A stretch of 64,000 nt of DNA from an uncultured Mucilaginibacter sp. (GTDB lineage: Bacteria; Bacteroidota; Bacteroidia; Sphingobacteriales; Sphingobacteriaceae): the NCBI RefSeq assembly GCF_946479965.1, contig NZ_CAMLHX010000007.1, positions 45,690 through 109,689 on the forward strand, written 5' to 3'. Positions 44,112 through 52,612 of this stretch are shown here, one piece after another. The notes beneath the pieces were generated by a model that saw only the letters and a list, made by a program, of their open reading frames with translations, searched no databases and had not been told where the DNA came from. Each line of letters begins with the position of its first letter. Within the stretch, counting starts at the first letter, position 1. Position numbers and translations under genes: made by a program.

Positions 44112-44765
44112 CTAAAAAAAGTCCCTTAACTTAAGAAGTAACCCTATAGCAAAACACACAGTAGCTATATAAAATATATTTCGCCCGTGTCGACGATCAT
44201 TTTCCCGATAAGCAAAAACCATTTCACCATTTGGTAACGTTTTTTTGTGCGAGTAAAGAAAGCGGCCAACAAAAATCCCAAATATTCCACCCATTAGCGC
44301 GAGTATATATCCTAAAACTATCCAAAAAGTTTGCGGGGGCTCCGGCTGTCTTAACTCTTCAATTCTATTGCTGTGTATTTCTTTAATTTTTCTATCACTT
44401 ACGTCGCTTCCCCGGTCATTTAATATCCTTTGCGCCAACATTACATCAAAAGCGCTCCATTCGTCAGCTTTTTTTACCAGTTCCAATAACTCTTCGTCTG
44501 TAAACGCAAATAGGTAATAATCCTTTTCTATTTTTTCAATGTCATTAAGAGCGCTGTCTTCCAATAACTTATTAACCCTCTCAAAATCATCTCGATAAAC
44601 CATCACATCATAGGCTAACGCAGCACTGGTCATGGTGGTAACATCAATTTTGGGCGCGGTAGTTTTTAGCTCATAGGGTATATTACTTTGCTTCAGCGTG
44701 TTGGCCAGGTCTTCTGCCAGTGCTAAATCGTCAAACGTTCTAAAAGTAGTAAGTGCTTTATCCAT
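44112..44765 (-). CDS. DUF2007-like signal-transducing membrane protein
   Basis: A 217-residue protein starting MDKALTTFRTFDDLALAEDL, a DUF2007-like (putative signal-transducing) opening. An acidic middle (TDEELLELVKKADEWSAFDV) and two C-terminal membrane helices around HKKTLPNGEMVFAY follow. A frame 15 residues longer (from 44810) is possible but does not extend the domain. The soluble part should face the cytoplasm. Function unknown; its C-terminal membrane module is repeated alone in the next gene. Confidence 0.65.
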   Translation of the reverse strand: MDKALTTFRTFDDLALAEDLANTLKQSNIPYELKTTAPKIDVTTMTSAALAYDVMVYRDDFERVNKLLEDSALNDIEKIEKDYYLFAFTDEELLELVKKADEWSAFDVMLAQRILNDRGSDVSDRKIKEIHSNRIEELRQPEPPQTFWIVLGYILALMGGIFGIFVGRFLYSHKKTLPNGEMVFAYRENDRRHGRNIFYIATVCFAIGLLLKLRDFF

Positions 44766-44920
44766 ACTGTTTACCGGTGAAGCGTTCACAAAAGCATTTG
44801 CTTCGAGCATGCCACAGAGTCGGGCTCAAGGTAATTGATCTTGATATTGTGATACCGTTTCGTTGGTTAAATTACCGTAATTATTTCGGCATTACAATAG
44901 TCTAAGCAGTTTTTCGGACA

Positions 44921-45295
44921 TTAACTAACCGACACGATCTCAAATTGATGCACACCATCAGGCATTTCCCACTCCGTACGATGGCCCTTTCCGTAACCTA
45001 ATAAGGCTATTGACAGAGGATCTGTCACCGGTATTTTATTTAAGTTACCTGCGCCCTGGTTTTCATGTACAATATGCACCCTGTATGTTTGGCGCTTGCT
45101 AATGTTGCGCACCAGCACCTTAGATCCGGGTTGCACAATGTTGAGCGGCAAATTATCATCCTTAACAATACTCGCATCGTTTAACTCGCTAAACAATTTG
45201 CGTTTGTTAAAAACAGAAAGTCCTTTTGAAAAATAGTGTTTCATCAACAATTTAAAATTGTTAATGGTTAATGTAAGCTGAAATCTTTTTCTCAT
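44921..45295 (-). CDS. GreA/GreB C-terminal domain protein, paralogue 1
   Basis: A 124-residue protein whose second half is the GreA/GreB C-terminal (FKBP-like) domain: PGSKVLVRNISKRQTYRVHIV and VTDPLSIALLGYGKGHRTEWEMPDGVHQFEI. It lacks the N-terminal coiled coil with the acidic tip, so it resembles Rnk or GreA-competitor proteins that bind the RNA polymerase secondary channel region without cleavage stimulation. It aligns over its full length with the next gene, supporting the start at 45295. Confidence 0.75.
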   Translation of the reverse strand: MRKRFQLTLTINNFKLLMKHYFSKGLSVFNKRKLFSELNDASIVKDDNLPLNIVQPGSKVLVRNISKRQTYRVHIVHENQGAGNLNKIPVTDPLSIALLGYGKGHRTEWEMPDGVHQFEIVSVS

Positions 45296-45348
45296 TGTGA
45301 TTAAATTAATTTTTAACTAATGATACTGTGTAAAGTGCCTGATGCCGG

Positions 45349-45744
45349 TTAAACCGCGCGTTCCAGGTCAACCCGGGTTACCTTTAAAACTTCAAATTCC
45401 TGCACACCACCGGGCATTTCCCATTTTATGGTTGAGCCTGTACGGTAACCTAATAACGCTATAGCGATGGGTGCAGATACAGCTATTTTATTCTTTTTTA
45501 TATCCGCGTAGGCTGGTGGCACAATCTGAAATATAAAACTTTTGCGGCTTTTTCGCTCTTCTACATGAACCACCGAGTTAAGCCCGATCACATTCTCCGG
45601 GAGTTCATCTTCGTCTACCACTTGCGCCGACGCTAATTCTGATAATAGATTCTTTTTGTTAAAATCTGTTAATATAGCTTCCTGAAGATATTTTTTTAAG
45701 ATGTCCAGCTCCCGCTGAACCAAGGTTAATTGTTGCGTTATCAT
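45349..45744 (-). CDS. GreA/GreB C-terminal domain protein, paralogue 2
   Basis: A 131-residue paralogue of the preceding protein: a short helical N-terminus (MITQQLTLVQRELDILKKYL), LNSVVHVEERKSRKSFIFQIV and VSAPIAIALLGYRTGSTIKWEMPGGVQEFEVL. Both genes are read leftward 53 bp apart. A role at RNA polymerase is inferred from the domain. Confidence 0.77.
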   Translation of the reverse strand: MITQQLTLVQRELDILKKYLQEAILTDFNKKNLLSELASAQVVDEDELPENVIGLNSVVHVEERKSRKSFIFQIVPPAYADIKKNKIAVSAPIAIALLGYRTGSTIKWEMPGGVQEFEVLKVTRVDLERAV

Positions 45745-46057
45745 AATACTTTGTAAAGAATTTTATTAGACAGTAAAAACGAGCGTTTAAACCGGCCCCG
45801 AACCATATAAGGCAGGGGCTTAAATAATAAAGTCCTTACTACTTTGAAGAAAAGCGTATTCTAAATTGGGAGAATAACAACAAACAAAAAAACGCATAGC
45901 AACCTTATGCGCACCGCCTTTTGCAGTTGCATTTGATTGTAGGCAATATGATGTATTATTGAATAGCATCTAATATTTGAGTGTTGTTTCTACTTAAACG
46001 CAGGTTAAGGTTAAATAGTATGCCTAATGACAACTTGAGAATTTAAGATTACCCTGA
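45745..46057. other. Spacer between Gre-domain and Fpg genes
   Basis: AT-rich, without a gene. It contains one clear terminator on the minus strand (45886-45911) and nothing else recognised. Confidence 0.5.
45886..45911 (-). terminator. Rho-independent terminator downstream of Fpg gene
   Basis: On the minus strand CGCATA and TATGCG pair over a 7-nt loop and are followed by seven T (A run 45886-45892). It would end leftward transcription from the glycosylase gene, 147 bp past its stop. Confidence 0.7.
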
Positions 46058-46828
46058 TCATTCAAACAACTCCTGCTCGTCAGTATAATAAGTGCCGCGT
46101 CCACCCAACTCTTTTTGGTGGATAGCAGCACCTGTGGCTGTCTGTTTTTGTTTAGGCAGATGCACCTTTAAAAAATCGCGCACCTCGCCGCTAATGATAT
46201 CTGGGTTGTATTTGATGATCTGCTTTTCTGCATCTTCCAGTACATCTTTGATAGAGCTGAGCAATTTTCTGATTGCAGTATCGGGTAACTTATTAGCTGG
46301 TGAGAACGGTGAGATCCGCGCATGCCATAAGATCTCATCGGCATAAGCATTACCTATACCTCTTAGAACCTTTTGATCCATCAACACCGTTTTAACCGGC
46401 GAACGTTTCTTACTTAATTTTTCTTTCAGGTAAGTCAGGTCTACATCCAAAGCATCGGGAACATCTTTCTCTTCCGGATCAAGCGTAGGTGTGGCGGCGC
46501 CCTGGTAATCGGTTAGCGCAAGGCCATTTCCGCCTTTAAAAAGCAGCTCGACGATTGTATATTTATTTTCATTGCTGTTCTCAAAAGCGTGGAACTGACC
46601 ATGCAGCATAAGGTGCAGACCTAGCACGTGTTTACCAAATTCAAAATGCAGTTCTTTACCCACGCGTTTAACATTGGTCAGCTCTTGTCCCTCAAGCGCA
46701 GCCTTTAATTCTTTAATAGAAACATTGAGCTTTTTTTGGTTGGGCGCTTCAATATTATCTAAAGCTTTGCCTTTGAACAATTTGTTCAGGTTACGGGCGA
46801 ATACTTGGAGGTCGGGTAGTTCGGGCAT
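46058..46828 (-). CDS. Fpg/Nei-family DNA glycosylase without zinc finger
   Basis: A 256-residue base-excision glycosylase/lyase. The catalytic N-terminus is MPELPDLQVF (Pro2 and Glu3), with the helix-two-turn-helix segment around VLRGIGNAYADEILWHARISP. The C-terminal finger is unusual: the four zinc cysteines are absent and the sequence runs GAAIHQKELGGRGTYYTDEQ, keeping GGRGT with its arginine. This matches 'zincless finger' members such as NEIL1. The start is placed at MPELPD because the proline must follow the initiator Met. Confidence 0.85.
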   Translation of the reverse strand: MPELPDLQVFARNLNKLFKGKALDNIEAPNQKKLNVSIKELKAALEGQELTNVKRVGKELHFEFGKHVLGLHLMLHGQFHAFENSNENKYTIVELLFKGGNGLALTDYQGAATPTLDPEEKDVPDALDVDLTYLKEKLSKKRSPVKTVLMDQKVLRGIGNAYADEILWHARISPFSPANKLPDTAIRKLLSSIKDVLEDAEKQIIKYNPDIISGEVRDFLKVHLPKQKQTATGAAIHQKELGGRGTYYTDEQELFE

Positions 46829-47016
46829 GATTATCAATTTAAATTATAACTATGAAAATGGCAGTTGGTTTCACTCAATTCTAACATCCGAATTAAAACC
46901 GTATCTTTGCAAAAAAATAATACCCGTTAGCTTTACGGTTTTGATCATTTCCACGACGAGAGACTCTTCAGATCCGCTATGCAATCGCGTTAGCATCTAA
47001 TAATAAGATACAATAC

Positions 47017-48330
47017 ATGTCATTTGAAAATTTAAATTTAATTGAGCCTATTTTAAAGGCTCTTAAAACTGAGGGTTATACATCCCCCACTCCTATACAA
47101 GAACAAGCAATCCCTATTATATTACAAGGCCGCGACTTGTTAGGTTGCGCCCAAACAGGTACCGGTAAAACTGCCGCGTTTGCTATACCAACTTTGCAGA
47201 CATTGTATAAAGACAAACTGCAACACAAAGAGCAAAAAACAATAAAGACTTTAATATTAACGCCAACCCGCGAACTGGCCATTCAAATTAACGAAAGTTT
47301 TGCAGCCTATGGTAAGCACACCGGCCTTAAACATACGGTAATATTCGGTGGCGTTTCGCAAAACCCGCAGGTAGATATGATACGCCGCGGAGTTGATATT
47401 TTAACAGCTACGCCGGGCAGGCTATTGGACCTGATGAACCAGGGCTACATTCGCCTCGATCATATAAAAATACTGATCCTGGACGAGGCTGACCGCATGC
47501 TGGACATGGGTTTTGTGCATGATGTTAAAAAAATTATAGCTAAAGTGCCTGCAAAAAGGCAAACGCTTTTCTTTTCGGCAACCATGCCTAAAGAGATACA
47601 GGCGCTTGCTGACAGCATTTTAACCCGCCCGGAAAGAATAGAGGTTACGCCGGTATCATCAACTGCGGATACCATTCAGCAGGAGTTGTATTATGTAGAG
47701 AAGAATGATAAACGATCTTTACTGGCGCATATATTAAAAGACAGGGATATTAAAACTGCCCTGGTATTTACCCGTACCAAACATGGTGCTGATAAAGTGG
47801 TAAAGGACCTGCATAAAATTGGTGTTACCGCCGAGGCTATCCACGGTAACAAATCGCAAAATGCAAGGCAGCGTGCTTTGGCTAACTTTAAGGCGCGTAC
47901 AACACGTGTTTTAATCGCTACTGATATTGCAGCGCGCGGTATTGATATTGACGAGCTTACCCACGTTATTAACTACGAAATACCTAACATTCCCGAAACT
48001 TATGTACACCGTATTGGCCGTACCGGCCGTGCAGGTGCAAATGGTATAGCGCTTTCCTTCTGCGATCAGGAAGAAATAGCTTTTATTAAGGACATCCATA
48101 AACTGATAGGCAAGGAAATTCCGCTTAACGATGCGCATCCCTACCCTATGAGCCCTAAAAGCATAGCCTTGGGCCAACAACCTGCTGCTAAAGGCAGCAA
48201 GTCTGGTGGTGGTGGCGGTGGTGGCCAAAAACGCAGTCGTGGCTTTGGTCGCGGCGACCGTAAACCAAGCGGCAATACCCCACGCAAAGAAGGCAGCATG
48301 AGCGGAAGGTCATCAAGACCGGCACGTTAA
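47017..48330 (+). CDS. DEAD-box RNA helicase (RhlE-like)
   Basis: A 437-residue helicase with the Q motif (PTPIQEQAIPI), AQTGTGKT, PTRELAIQI, DEAD (LILDEADRMLDMGF), SAT, and domain-two motifs VFTRTKHGADKV, ATDIAARGIDI and HRIGRTGRAG. The tail is glycine/arginine-rich (GGGGGGGQKRSRGFGRG), an RNA-binding RGG-like end. It unwinds RNA duplexes in ribosome assembly or mRNA decay, often in the cold. It precedes mtgA by 53 bp on the same strand. Confidence 0.95.
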   Translation: MSFENLNLIEPILKALKTEGYTSPTPIQEQAIPIILQGRDLLGCAQTGTGKTAAFAIPTLQTLYKDKLQHKEQKTIKTLILTPTRELAIQINESFAAYGKHTGLKHTVIFGGVSQNPQVDMIRRGVDILTATPGRLLDLMNQGYIRLDHIKILILDEADRMLDMGFVHDVKKIIAKVPAKRQTLFFSATMPKEIQALADSILTRPERIEVTPVSSTADTIQQELYYVEKNDKRSLLAHILKDRDIKTALVFTRTKHGADKVVKDLHKIGVTAEAIHGNKSQNARQRALANFKARTTRVLIATDIAARGIDIDELTHVINYEIPNIPETYVHRIGRTGRAGANGIALSFCDQEEIAFIKDIHKLIGKEIPLNDAHPYPMSPKSIALGQQPAAKGSKSGGGGGGGQKRSRGFGRGDRKPSGNTPRKEGSMSGRSSRPAR

Positions 48331-48383
48331 TTCATTTTTTGGCTTTGTGATAGAATTTCGGAATAATAAGATATTTTAGTCGC

Positions 48384-49079
48384 ATGAAAGGCCTTGGCAA
48401 ATTAATATGGCGCTTTGTTAAACTCGCCCTTATCCTTTTTATTGGACTGAGTGTTTTAGGCGTTATAGCTTATCGCTTTATTAATCCGCCGGTTACATGG
48501 CTGATGATAACACGCGGGTTTGAGCGCAAAGCCGATGGTAAAGACTGGAAAATAGATAAAGAGTGGCGGGATCTTGATGAGATGTCGCCCAATATGCCCC
48601 GGGCCGCCATTGCCGGCGAGGACGGGGCTTTTTTAACCCACCATGGTTTTGATTTTAACGCCATTGAGCGCGCCGCCAAAAAGAACATGAAGGGTAAAAA
48701 AGTTATTGGTGGCAGCACCATAACCCAGCAAACAGCTAAAAACGTTTTTTTATGGTCTGGCCGCTCCTGGATCCGTAAGGGTTTTGAAGCCTATTTTACT
48801 ATGCTGATAGAGATATTCTGGAGCAAAGAGCGCATTATGGAGGTTTACCTTAATGTAATTGAAATGGGCGACGGTATCTACGGCGTACAGGCCGCCTCCC
48901 AGGCTTATTTCCATAAAGATGCTAAGGACCTTACCCGGTCGCAATGCGCAGCTATAGTTTCTATTTTGCCGAGTCCGCTGCGCTGGTCGGCTACTAGCCC
49001 AAGCAATTATGTTAGGCATCGGCAATCTCTTATCAAGCAAAATATGCGGAGAATGGGGAAGCTGGAGTTCGCCCCCTAG
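48384..49079 (+). CDS. mtgA: Monofunctional peptidoglycan glycosyltransferase
   Basis: A 231-residue GT51 enzyme with one N-terminal membrane helix (about 11-30), catalytic Glu79 in AIAGEDGAFLTHHGFD and the motifs GGSTITQQTAKNVFLW, KERIMEVYLNVIEMG and GVQAASQAYF. It polymerises glycan strands from lipid II without crosslinking. Length and motifs fit MtgA. It is convergent with the epimerase gene, separated by a short GC-rich hairpin. Confidence 0.94.
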   Translation: MKGLGKLIWRFVKLALILFIGLSVLGVIAYRFINPPVTWLMITRGFERKADGKDWKIDKEWRDLDEMSPNMPRAAIAGEDGAFLTHHGFDFNAIERAAKKNMKGKKVIGGSTITQQTAKNVFLWSGRSWIRKGFEAYFTMLIEIFWSKERIMEVYLNVIEMGDGIYGVQAASQAYFHKDAKDLTRSQCAAIVSILPSPLRWSATSPSNYVRHRQSLIKQNMRRMGKLEFAP

Positions 49080-49090
49080 CCGCCATGGTT

Positions 49091-49104
49091 CCCCCTTTAG
49101 GGGG
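49091..49104. repeat. GC-rich hairpin, CCCCCTTTAGGGGG
   Basis: Same core as at 21803-21822 with 5-bp arms around TTTA; located between the convergent mtgA and epimerase genes, where it may help termination. Confidence 0.7.
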
Positions 49105-50071
49105 TCAGGGAGCTCAATCGCTCACAAATCTCCTTTACCGTCTCGCTTATCGGTTTAAATTCAATACCAATTGCCTGCTTTATTTTGTTGTTATCAAAAT
49201 TGCGTACCTGGCTTGCTGCCTGCGCGGCTATTTTATCCAAAAATGGTGGTTTACCGGTAAACAGTGAGACAAAACGGGCCAGTCGCCAGCCAATTTCCAT
49301 CATCCAGGGTTTGGCATACATGGTGGGTGGCGCTACATTAAAGCACCCGGCAATTTCTGTGGTTAATTCCCTATAGTTGCGGTTTTCCGCGCTTATAATG
49401 TATCGTTCAGCAGTTATGCCGCTTTCCATTAAAGCTATCATGCACTTAGCAACATCCTGCACATCAACAAAACCGGCTACGCCTTCGGTATAAAATTTCA
49501 AGCCTTTGCGTACGGCTTCAAATAATTGTCCGCTGCCTTTGGTGCCAGCATCCGGACCAATAATTAGCGATGGATTAACAATAACCCCGCTCAGCCCCTC
49601 GGCAATGCCGCGCCATACCTCCATCTCGCTTTCCAGTTTTGATATCGCGTAACCATCGTCTTCTAAATTAACATCCAGCTGATGCTCTTCGGTAGTGAGT
49701 TCTCCCGGTTTAGCGTATCCAACGGCTGCGATTGAACTTACATGCACCAATCGCGCGCCATTGTCTAAACAAAGATTAACCACGTTGGCGGTGCCATTGA
49801 TATTGGCGTTTATCATTTGCTTTTTATCCGCCTGTTTAAGTGACACCCAGGCAGCGCAATGGTAAACCTTGTCGGTACCATCAAAAGCATCCTCAAGGGC
49901 GGCAATGTCCAGCATATCGGCATCTACCCATTCAATGGCTGCGAAAGATTGCAACAACGCAGGAATAGCGGAACTTTTCCGTTTGGTGCAACGAATTGCT
50001 TCGCCTTTTTGGGCTAACTGTTTGGCAACTTCTGCCCCTAAAAAACCTGTCGCGCCGGTAATGAGTATCAT
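49097..50071 (-). CDS. NAD-dependent epimerase/dehydratase (extended SDR)
   Basis: A 324-residue extended short-chain dehydrogenase: MILITGATGFLGAEVAKQL (NAD-binding), HVSSIAAVGYA with the catalytic serine region, and YAISKLESE holding the Y-x3-K pair. It resembles dihydroflavonol-4-reductase/3-beta-HSD-like sugar or steroid epimerases; the substrate is not deducible. A longer frame to 50185 translates a tandem repeat (HFYIRTFICTFAHLHICIF) and is rejected; the ATG at 50071 is right for the fold. Confidence 0.85.
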   Translation of the reverse strand: MILITGATGFLGAEVAKQLAQKGEAIRCTKRKSSAIPALLQSFAAIEWVDADMLDIAALEDAFDGTDKVYHCAAWVSLKQADKKQMINANINGTANVVNLCLDNGARLVHVSSIAAVGYAKPGELTTEEHQLDVNLEDDGYAISKLESEMEVWRGIAEGLSGVIVNPSLIIGPDAGTKGSGQLFEAVRKGLKFYTEGVAGFVDVQDVAKCMIALMESGITAERYIISAENRNYRELTTEIAGCFNVAPPTMYAKPWMMEIGWRLARFVSLFTGKPPFLDKIAAQAASQVRNFDNNKIKQAIGIEFKPISETVKEICERLSSLTP

Positions 50072-50190
50072 TATGAATATGCAGATATGTAGATGTGCAA
50101 ATGTGCAGATAAATGTGCGGATGTAAAAATGCGCAGATATGCACATCGGCACAAATGCATATCCAAAAAATCCGCATATTTGCACATACG
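50072..50190. repeat. Tandem GCAGATRTG short-word repeat
   Basis: About a dozen degenerate copies of words such as GCAGATATG, GTGCAAATG and GTGCGGATG, in both orientations (CGCATATTTGCACATACGCA at the right). It fills the space between the divergent epimerase and ureohydrolase-like genes, so it must contain or abut both promoters. It is translated in spurious long frames on both strands. Confidence 0.75.
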
Positions 50191-50205
50191 CACATTAAAG
50201 CAGCC

Positions 50206-51387
50206 ATGTCCCTGTCCGATTTTTTTTCTCCTGTTGATCTTGATAAAATCCTTCCGAAAAACGGTTATTACACCAGTCATTTAGGTAGTAAGATCGAGAG
50301 TTTTGCTGATAGCTTTCCGGATATAGAACAGGGCGCAGACATAGCCATTATTGGTGTGCAGGAAGATCGTAATGCGGTAAACAACTCCGGCTGCGCGCTT
50401 GGGCCTGATTACGTGCGCGAGAAGCTTTACCTGCTTAACCAAGGTGGCTACGATACAAAAATTGTAGACCTGGGTAATATAAAGCGGGGCGAAACGGTTG
50501 TTGATACCTATTTCGCGCTTAAAACTGTGGTGAACGAGCTGATAAAAAAAGATATTCTGCCGGTTATTATAGGCGGCGGGCAGGACCTCACCTACGCGCA
50601 GTACCTGGCTTATGAGACGTTGGAACAAAAAGTTGACCTGGTAGTAATTGATCCGCGCTTTGATCTGGATGACGATGACTATCCGGAAACGATAGCAACA
50701 ACATCGGCATCCTATCTTCAAAAAATATTTTTGCACGAGCCTAATTTCCTGTTCAATTACAGCAACCTGGGCTACCAAACCTATTATACCAGTCAGGATA
50801 GCCTGCGGGTAATGGAAAAACTCTACTTTGATACCCACCGCTTAGGCGAATTAAGCGGACAGGTGGCCGTTACCGAACCTATTATCCGTAATGCCAATAT
50901 GATCAGCTTTGATATGGGCTCGATACGGTCATCAGATGCGATGGGTAATACCAATGCCGGCCCCAATGGTTTTTATGGCGAGGAAGCCTGCCAGATGTGC
51001 CGTTATGCCGGCATAAACGACAAGCTTAGCTCAATTGGTTTTTATGAGTTTAACCCTGCGTATGACAGTAACGGTCAAACCGCCACACTGTTGGCGCAAA
51101 TGATATGGTATTTTATCGATGGCTTTTATAACCGTAAAAAGGACTTTCCGCTTAATCCGAAATCGCAGTACCTTATTTACAAAACCAGTTTAAAGCACGA
51201 TGACCATGAGCTGGTGTTTGTAAAAAGCAAAAAAACCGATAGGTGGTGGATGCAGGTGCCCTACCCAACCGGGGGATCATTGAACGAGCGTTTCCATTTG
51301 GTACCATGCCGGTATGACGATTATACAACCGCGGTATCGGGCGAAATGCCTGATCTTTGGTGGCGCACCTACCAAAAATTAACCTGA
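50206..51387 (+). CDS. Degenerate ureohydrolase (arginase/formimidoylglutamase-like)
   Basis: A 393-residue protein with the arginase/agmatinase fold. The metal-binding motifs are altered: GGDHS becomes G123-G-G-Q126-D, DAHxD becomes D149-P-R151-F-D153, and SxDxD becomes S-F-D236-M-G238. Three of six manganese ligands (two His, one Asp) are therefore replaced. The C-terminus (GPNGFYGEEACQMCRYAG) keeps the glutamate region. It either binds metal differently or is non-catalytic. The ATG at 50206 is used; a frame from 50113 reads through the tandem repeat. Confidence 0.8.
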   Translation: MSLSDFFSPVDLDKILPKNGYYTSHLGSKIESFADSFPDIEQGADIAIIGVQEDRNAVNNSGCALGPDYVREKLYLLNQGGYDTKIVDLGNIKRGETVVDTYFALKTVVNELIKKDILPVIIGGGQDLTYAQYLAYETLEQKVDLVVIDPRFDLDDDDYPETIATTSASYLQKIFLHEPNFLFNYSNLGYQTYYTSQDSLRVMEKLYFDTHRLGELSGQVAVTEPIIRNANMISFDMGSIRSSDAMGNTNAGPNGFYGEEACQMCRYAGINDKLSSIGFYEFNPAYDSNGQTATLLAQMIWYFIDGFYNRKKDFPLNPKSQYLIYKTSLKHDDHELVFVKSKKTDRWWMQVPYPTGGSLNERFHLVPCRYDDYTTAVSGEMPDLWWRTYQKLT

Positions 51388-51439
51388 TAGCGCAATTGCA
51401 GAGCCGATTGCACGTTATGTAGAAAACAATTTGATTTTG

Positions 51440-52579
51440 ATGAAGAGATGGTTCCTGGCGCTGGCCGCGCTACCCCTGTTTGCAACAGCGCAAACTGCTA
51501 ACCCACAATTTACGGTTAATGGTAAAGTTGGCAACCTGAATGCCCCTGCCAAAGCTTATTTGATATATAAATTTGGCGCTAACCAAACGTTAGACTCTGC
51601 CGATATAGTTAATGGATCATTCACCATAAAAGGCGAGGTTATGGAGCCTAATATGGCACAGCTTGCAATTGACCATAAAGGTATTGGTATTCAAAAACTG
51701 GGCGATGCCAAAGATGTTGATGTGCTGGCTTTCTTTTTATATAACAACGATATAACTGTTAACAGCAGTACCGACTCCGTAAAAAATGCAAGCCTGAGCG
51801 ATCCGCTTAATAATGATAGCAAACTGTTAAAAACGCAGCTGAGCCAAGTAGAAGACGAAGCTAAAAAATTGAACAAGGAGTTCACGTCAGCGCCGAAAGA
51901 AAAACAGAAGTCGGTTGAGTTTAAAAATAATTTGTTGGCCCGCTCTGTTGCATTACAGGCGCGACAAAAAACAATATTGAAAAACTTTATAACAAGCCAC
52001 ACGGACAGCTTTCTGAGCCTGATAGCCCTGAGCATGTTAGGTGGCCACTCGCCTGACATTACTGAGCTAGACAATTTATATAGTCTTCTTTCGTCGCAGC
52101 TAAAAGCTACTGAAACAGCACGGGCGTTGAAGATCAATATTGAACTGGCCAGGCCAACGGCTATAGGATCTATAGCGCCTGATTTTACACAGAACGACGC
52201 GGCAGGTAAGCCTGTCTCCCTGTCATCATTTAAAGGAAAATACGTGCTGGTAGATTTTTGGGCATCATGGTGCGGACCTTGCCGCGAAGAAAACCCCAAC
52301 CTGGTTAAGGTTTACAATAAATATAAAGGCAGAAAATTTACTGTTTTAGGCGTGTCGCTTGATAAACCTGACGCCAGGAACCGATGGCTGGCGGCAATTA
52401 AAAGCGATGGTTTGGTATGGACACAGGTGTCTGATCTCAAATTCTGGGATAACGCGGTGGCCAAACTGTACAATATATCCGGCATACCTGCTAATTTTTT
52501 GCTTGACCCCGAGGGAAAGATTATAGCCCGTGATCTGCGTGGCGCTGATCTGGAGAAAAAATTGAGCGAGGTTTTATAG
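51440..52579 (+). CDS. TlpA-like thioredoxin with DUF4369 domain
   Basis: A 379-residue exported protein: signal peptide (MKRWFLALAALPLFATAQ), an N-terminal DUF4369 beta domain (FTVNGKVGNLNAPAKAYLIY), a helical middle (about 115-220) and a C-terminal thioredoxin fold with WASWCGPCREENP and GIPANFLLDPEG. This is a common Bacteroidota periplasmic thiol-disulfide protein, probably a reductant for cytochrome maturation or disulfide repair. It is convergent with nadE. Confidence 0.92.
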   Translation: MKRWFLALAALPLFATAQTANPQFTVNGKVGNLNAPAKAYLIYKFGANQTLDSADIVNGSFTIKGEVMEPNMAQLAIDHKGIGIQKLGDAKDVDVLAFFLYNNDITVNSSTDSVKNASLSDPLNNDSKLLKTQLSQVEDEAKKLNKEFTSAPKEKQKSVEFKNNLLARSVALQARQKTILKNFITSHTDSFLSLIALSMLGGHSPDITELDNLYSLLSSQLKATETARALKINIELARPTAIGSIAPDFTQNDAAGKPVSLSSFKGKYVLVDFWASWCGPCREENPNLVKVYNKYKGRKFTVLGVSLDKPDARNRWLAAIKSDGLVWTQVSDLKFWDNAVAKLYNISGIPANFLLDPEGKIIARDLRGADLEKKLSEVL

Positions 52580-52581
52580 CT

Positions 52582-52599
52582 CCTCCCCTTTAGGGGAGG
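52582..52599. repeat. GC-rich hairpin, CCTCCCCTTTAGGGGAGG
   Basis: A perfect 7-bp stem around TTTA between two convergent stops (52579 and 52613), same loop as at 21803 and 49091. Likely serves as a shared transcription end. Confidence 0.7.
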
Positions 52600-52612
52600 C
52601 CGGGAGGGGCTG

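Noticed and set aside
45474..45490. Possible fifth copy of the ATAGCGATGGGT palindrome
   Set aside because: Only 12 bases match, there is no inverted partner, and it lies inside the GreA/B-domain gene.
50072..50185. N-terminal extension of the epimerase and opposite-strand frames
   Set aside because: They translate the tandem word repeat; the Rossmann fold begins at MILITGATG (50071).
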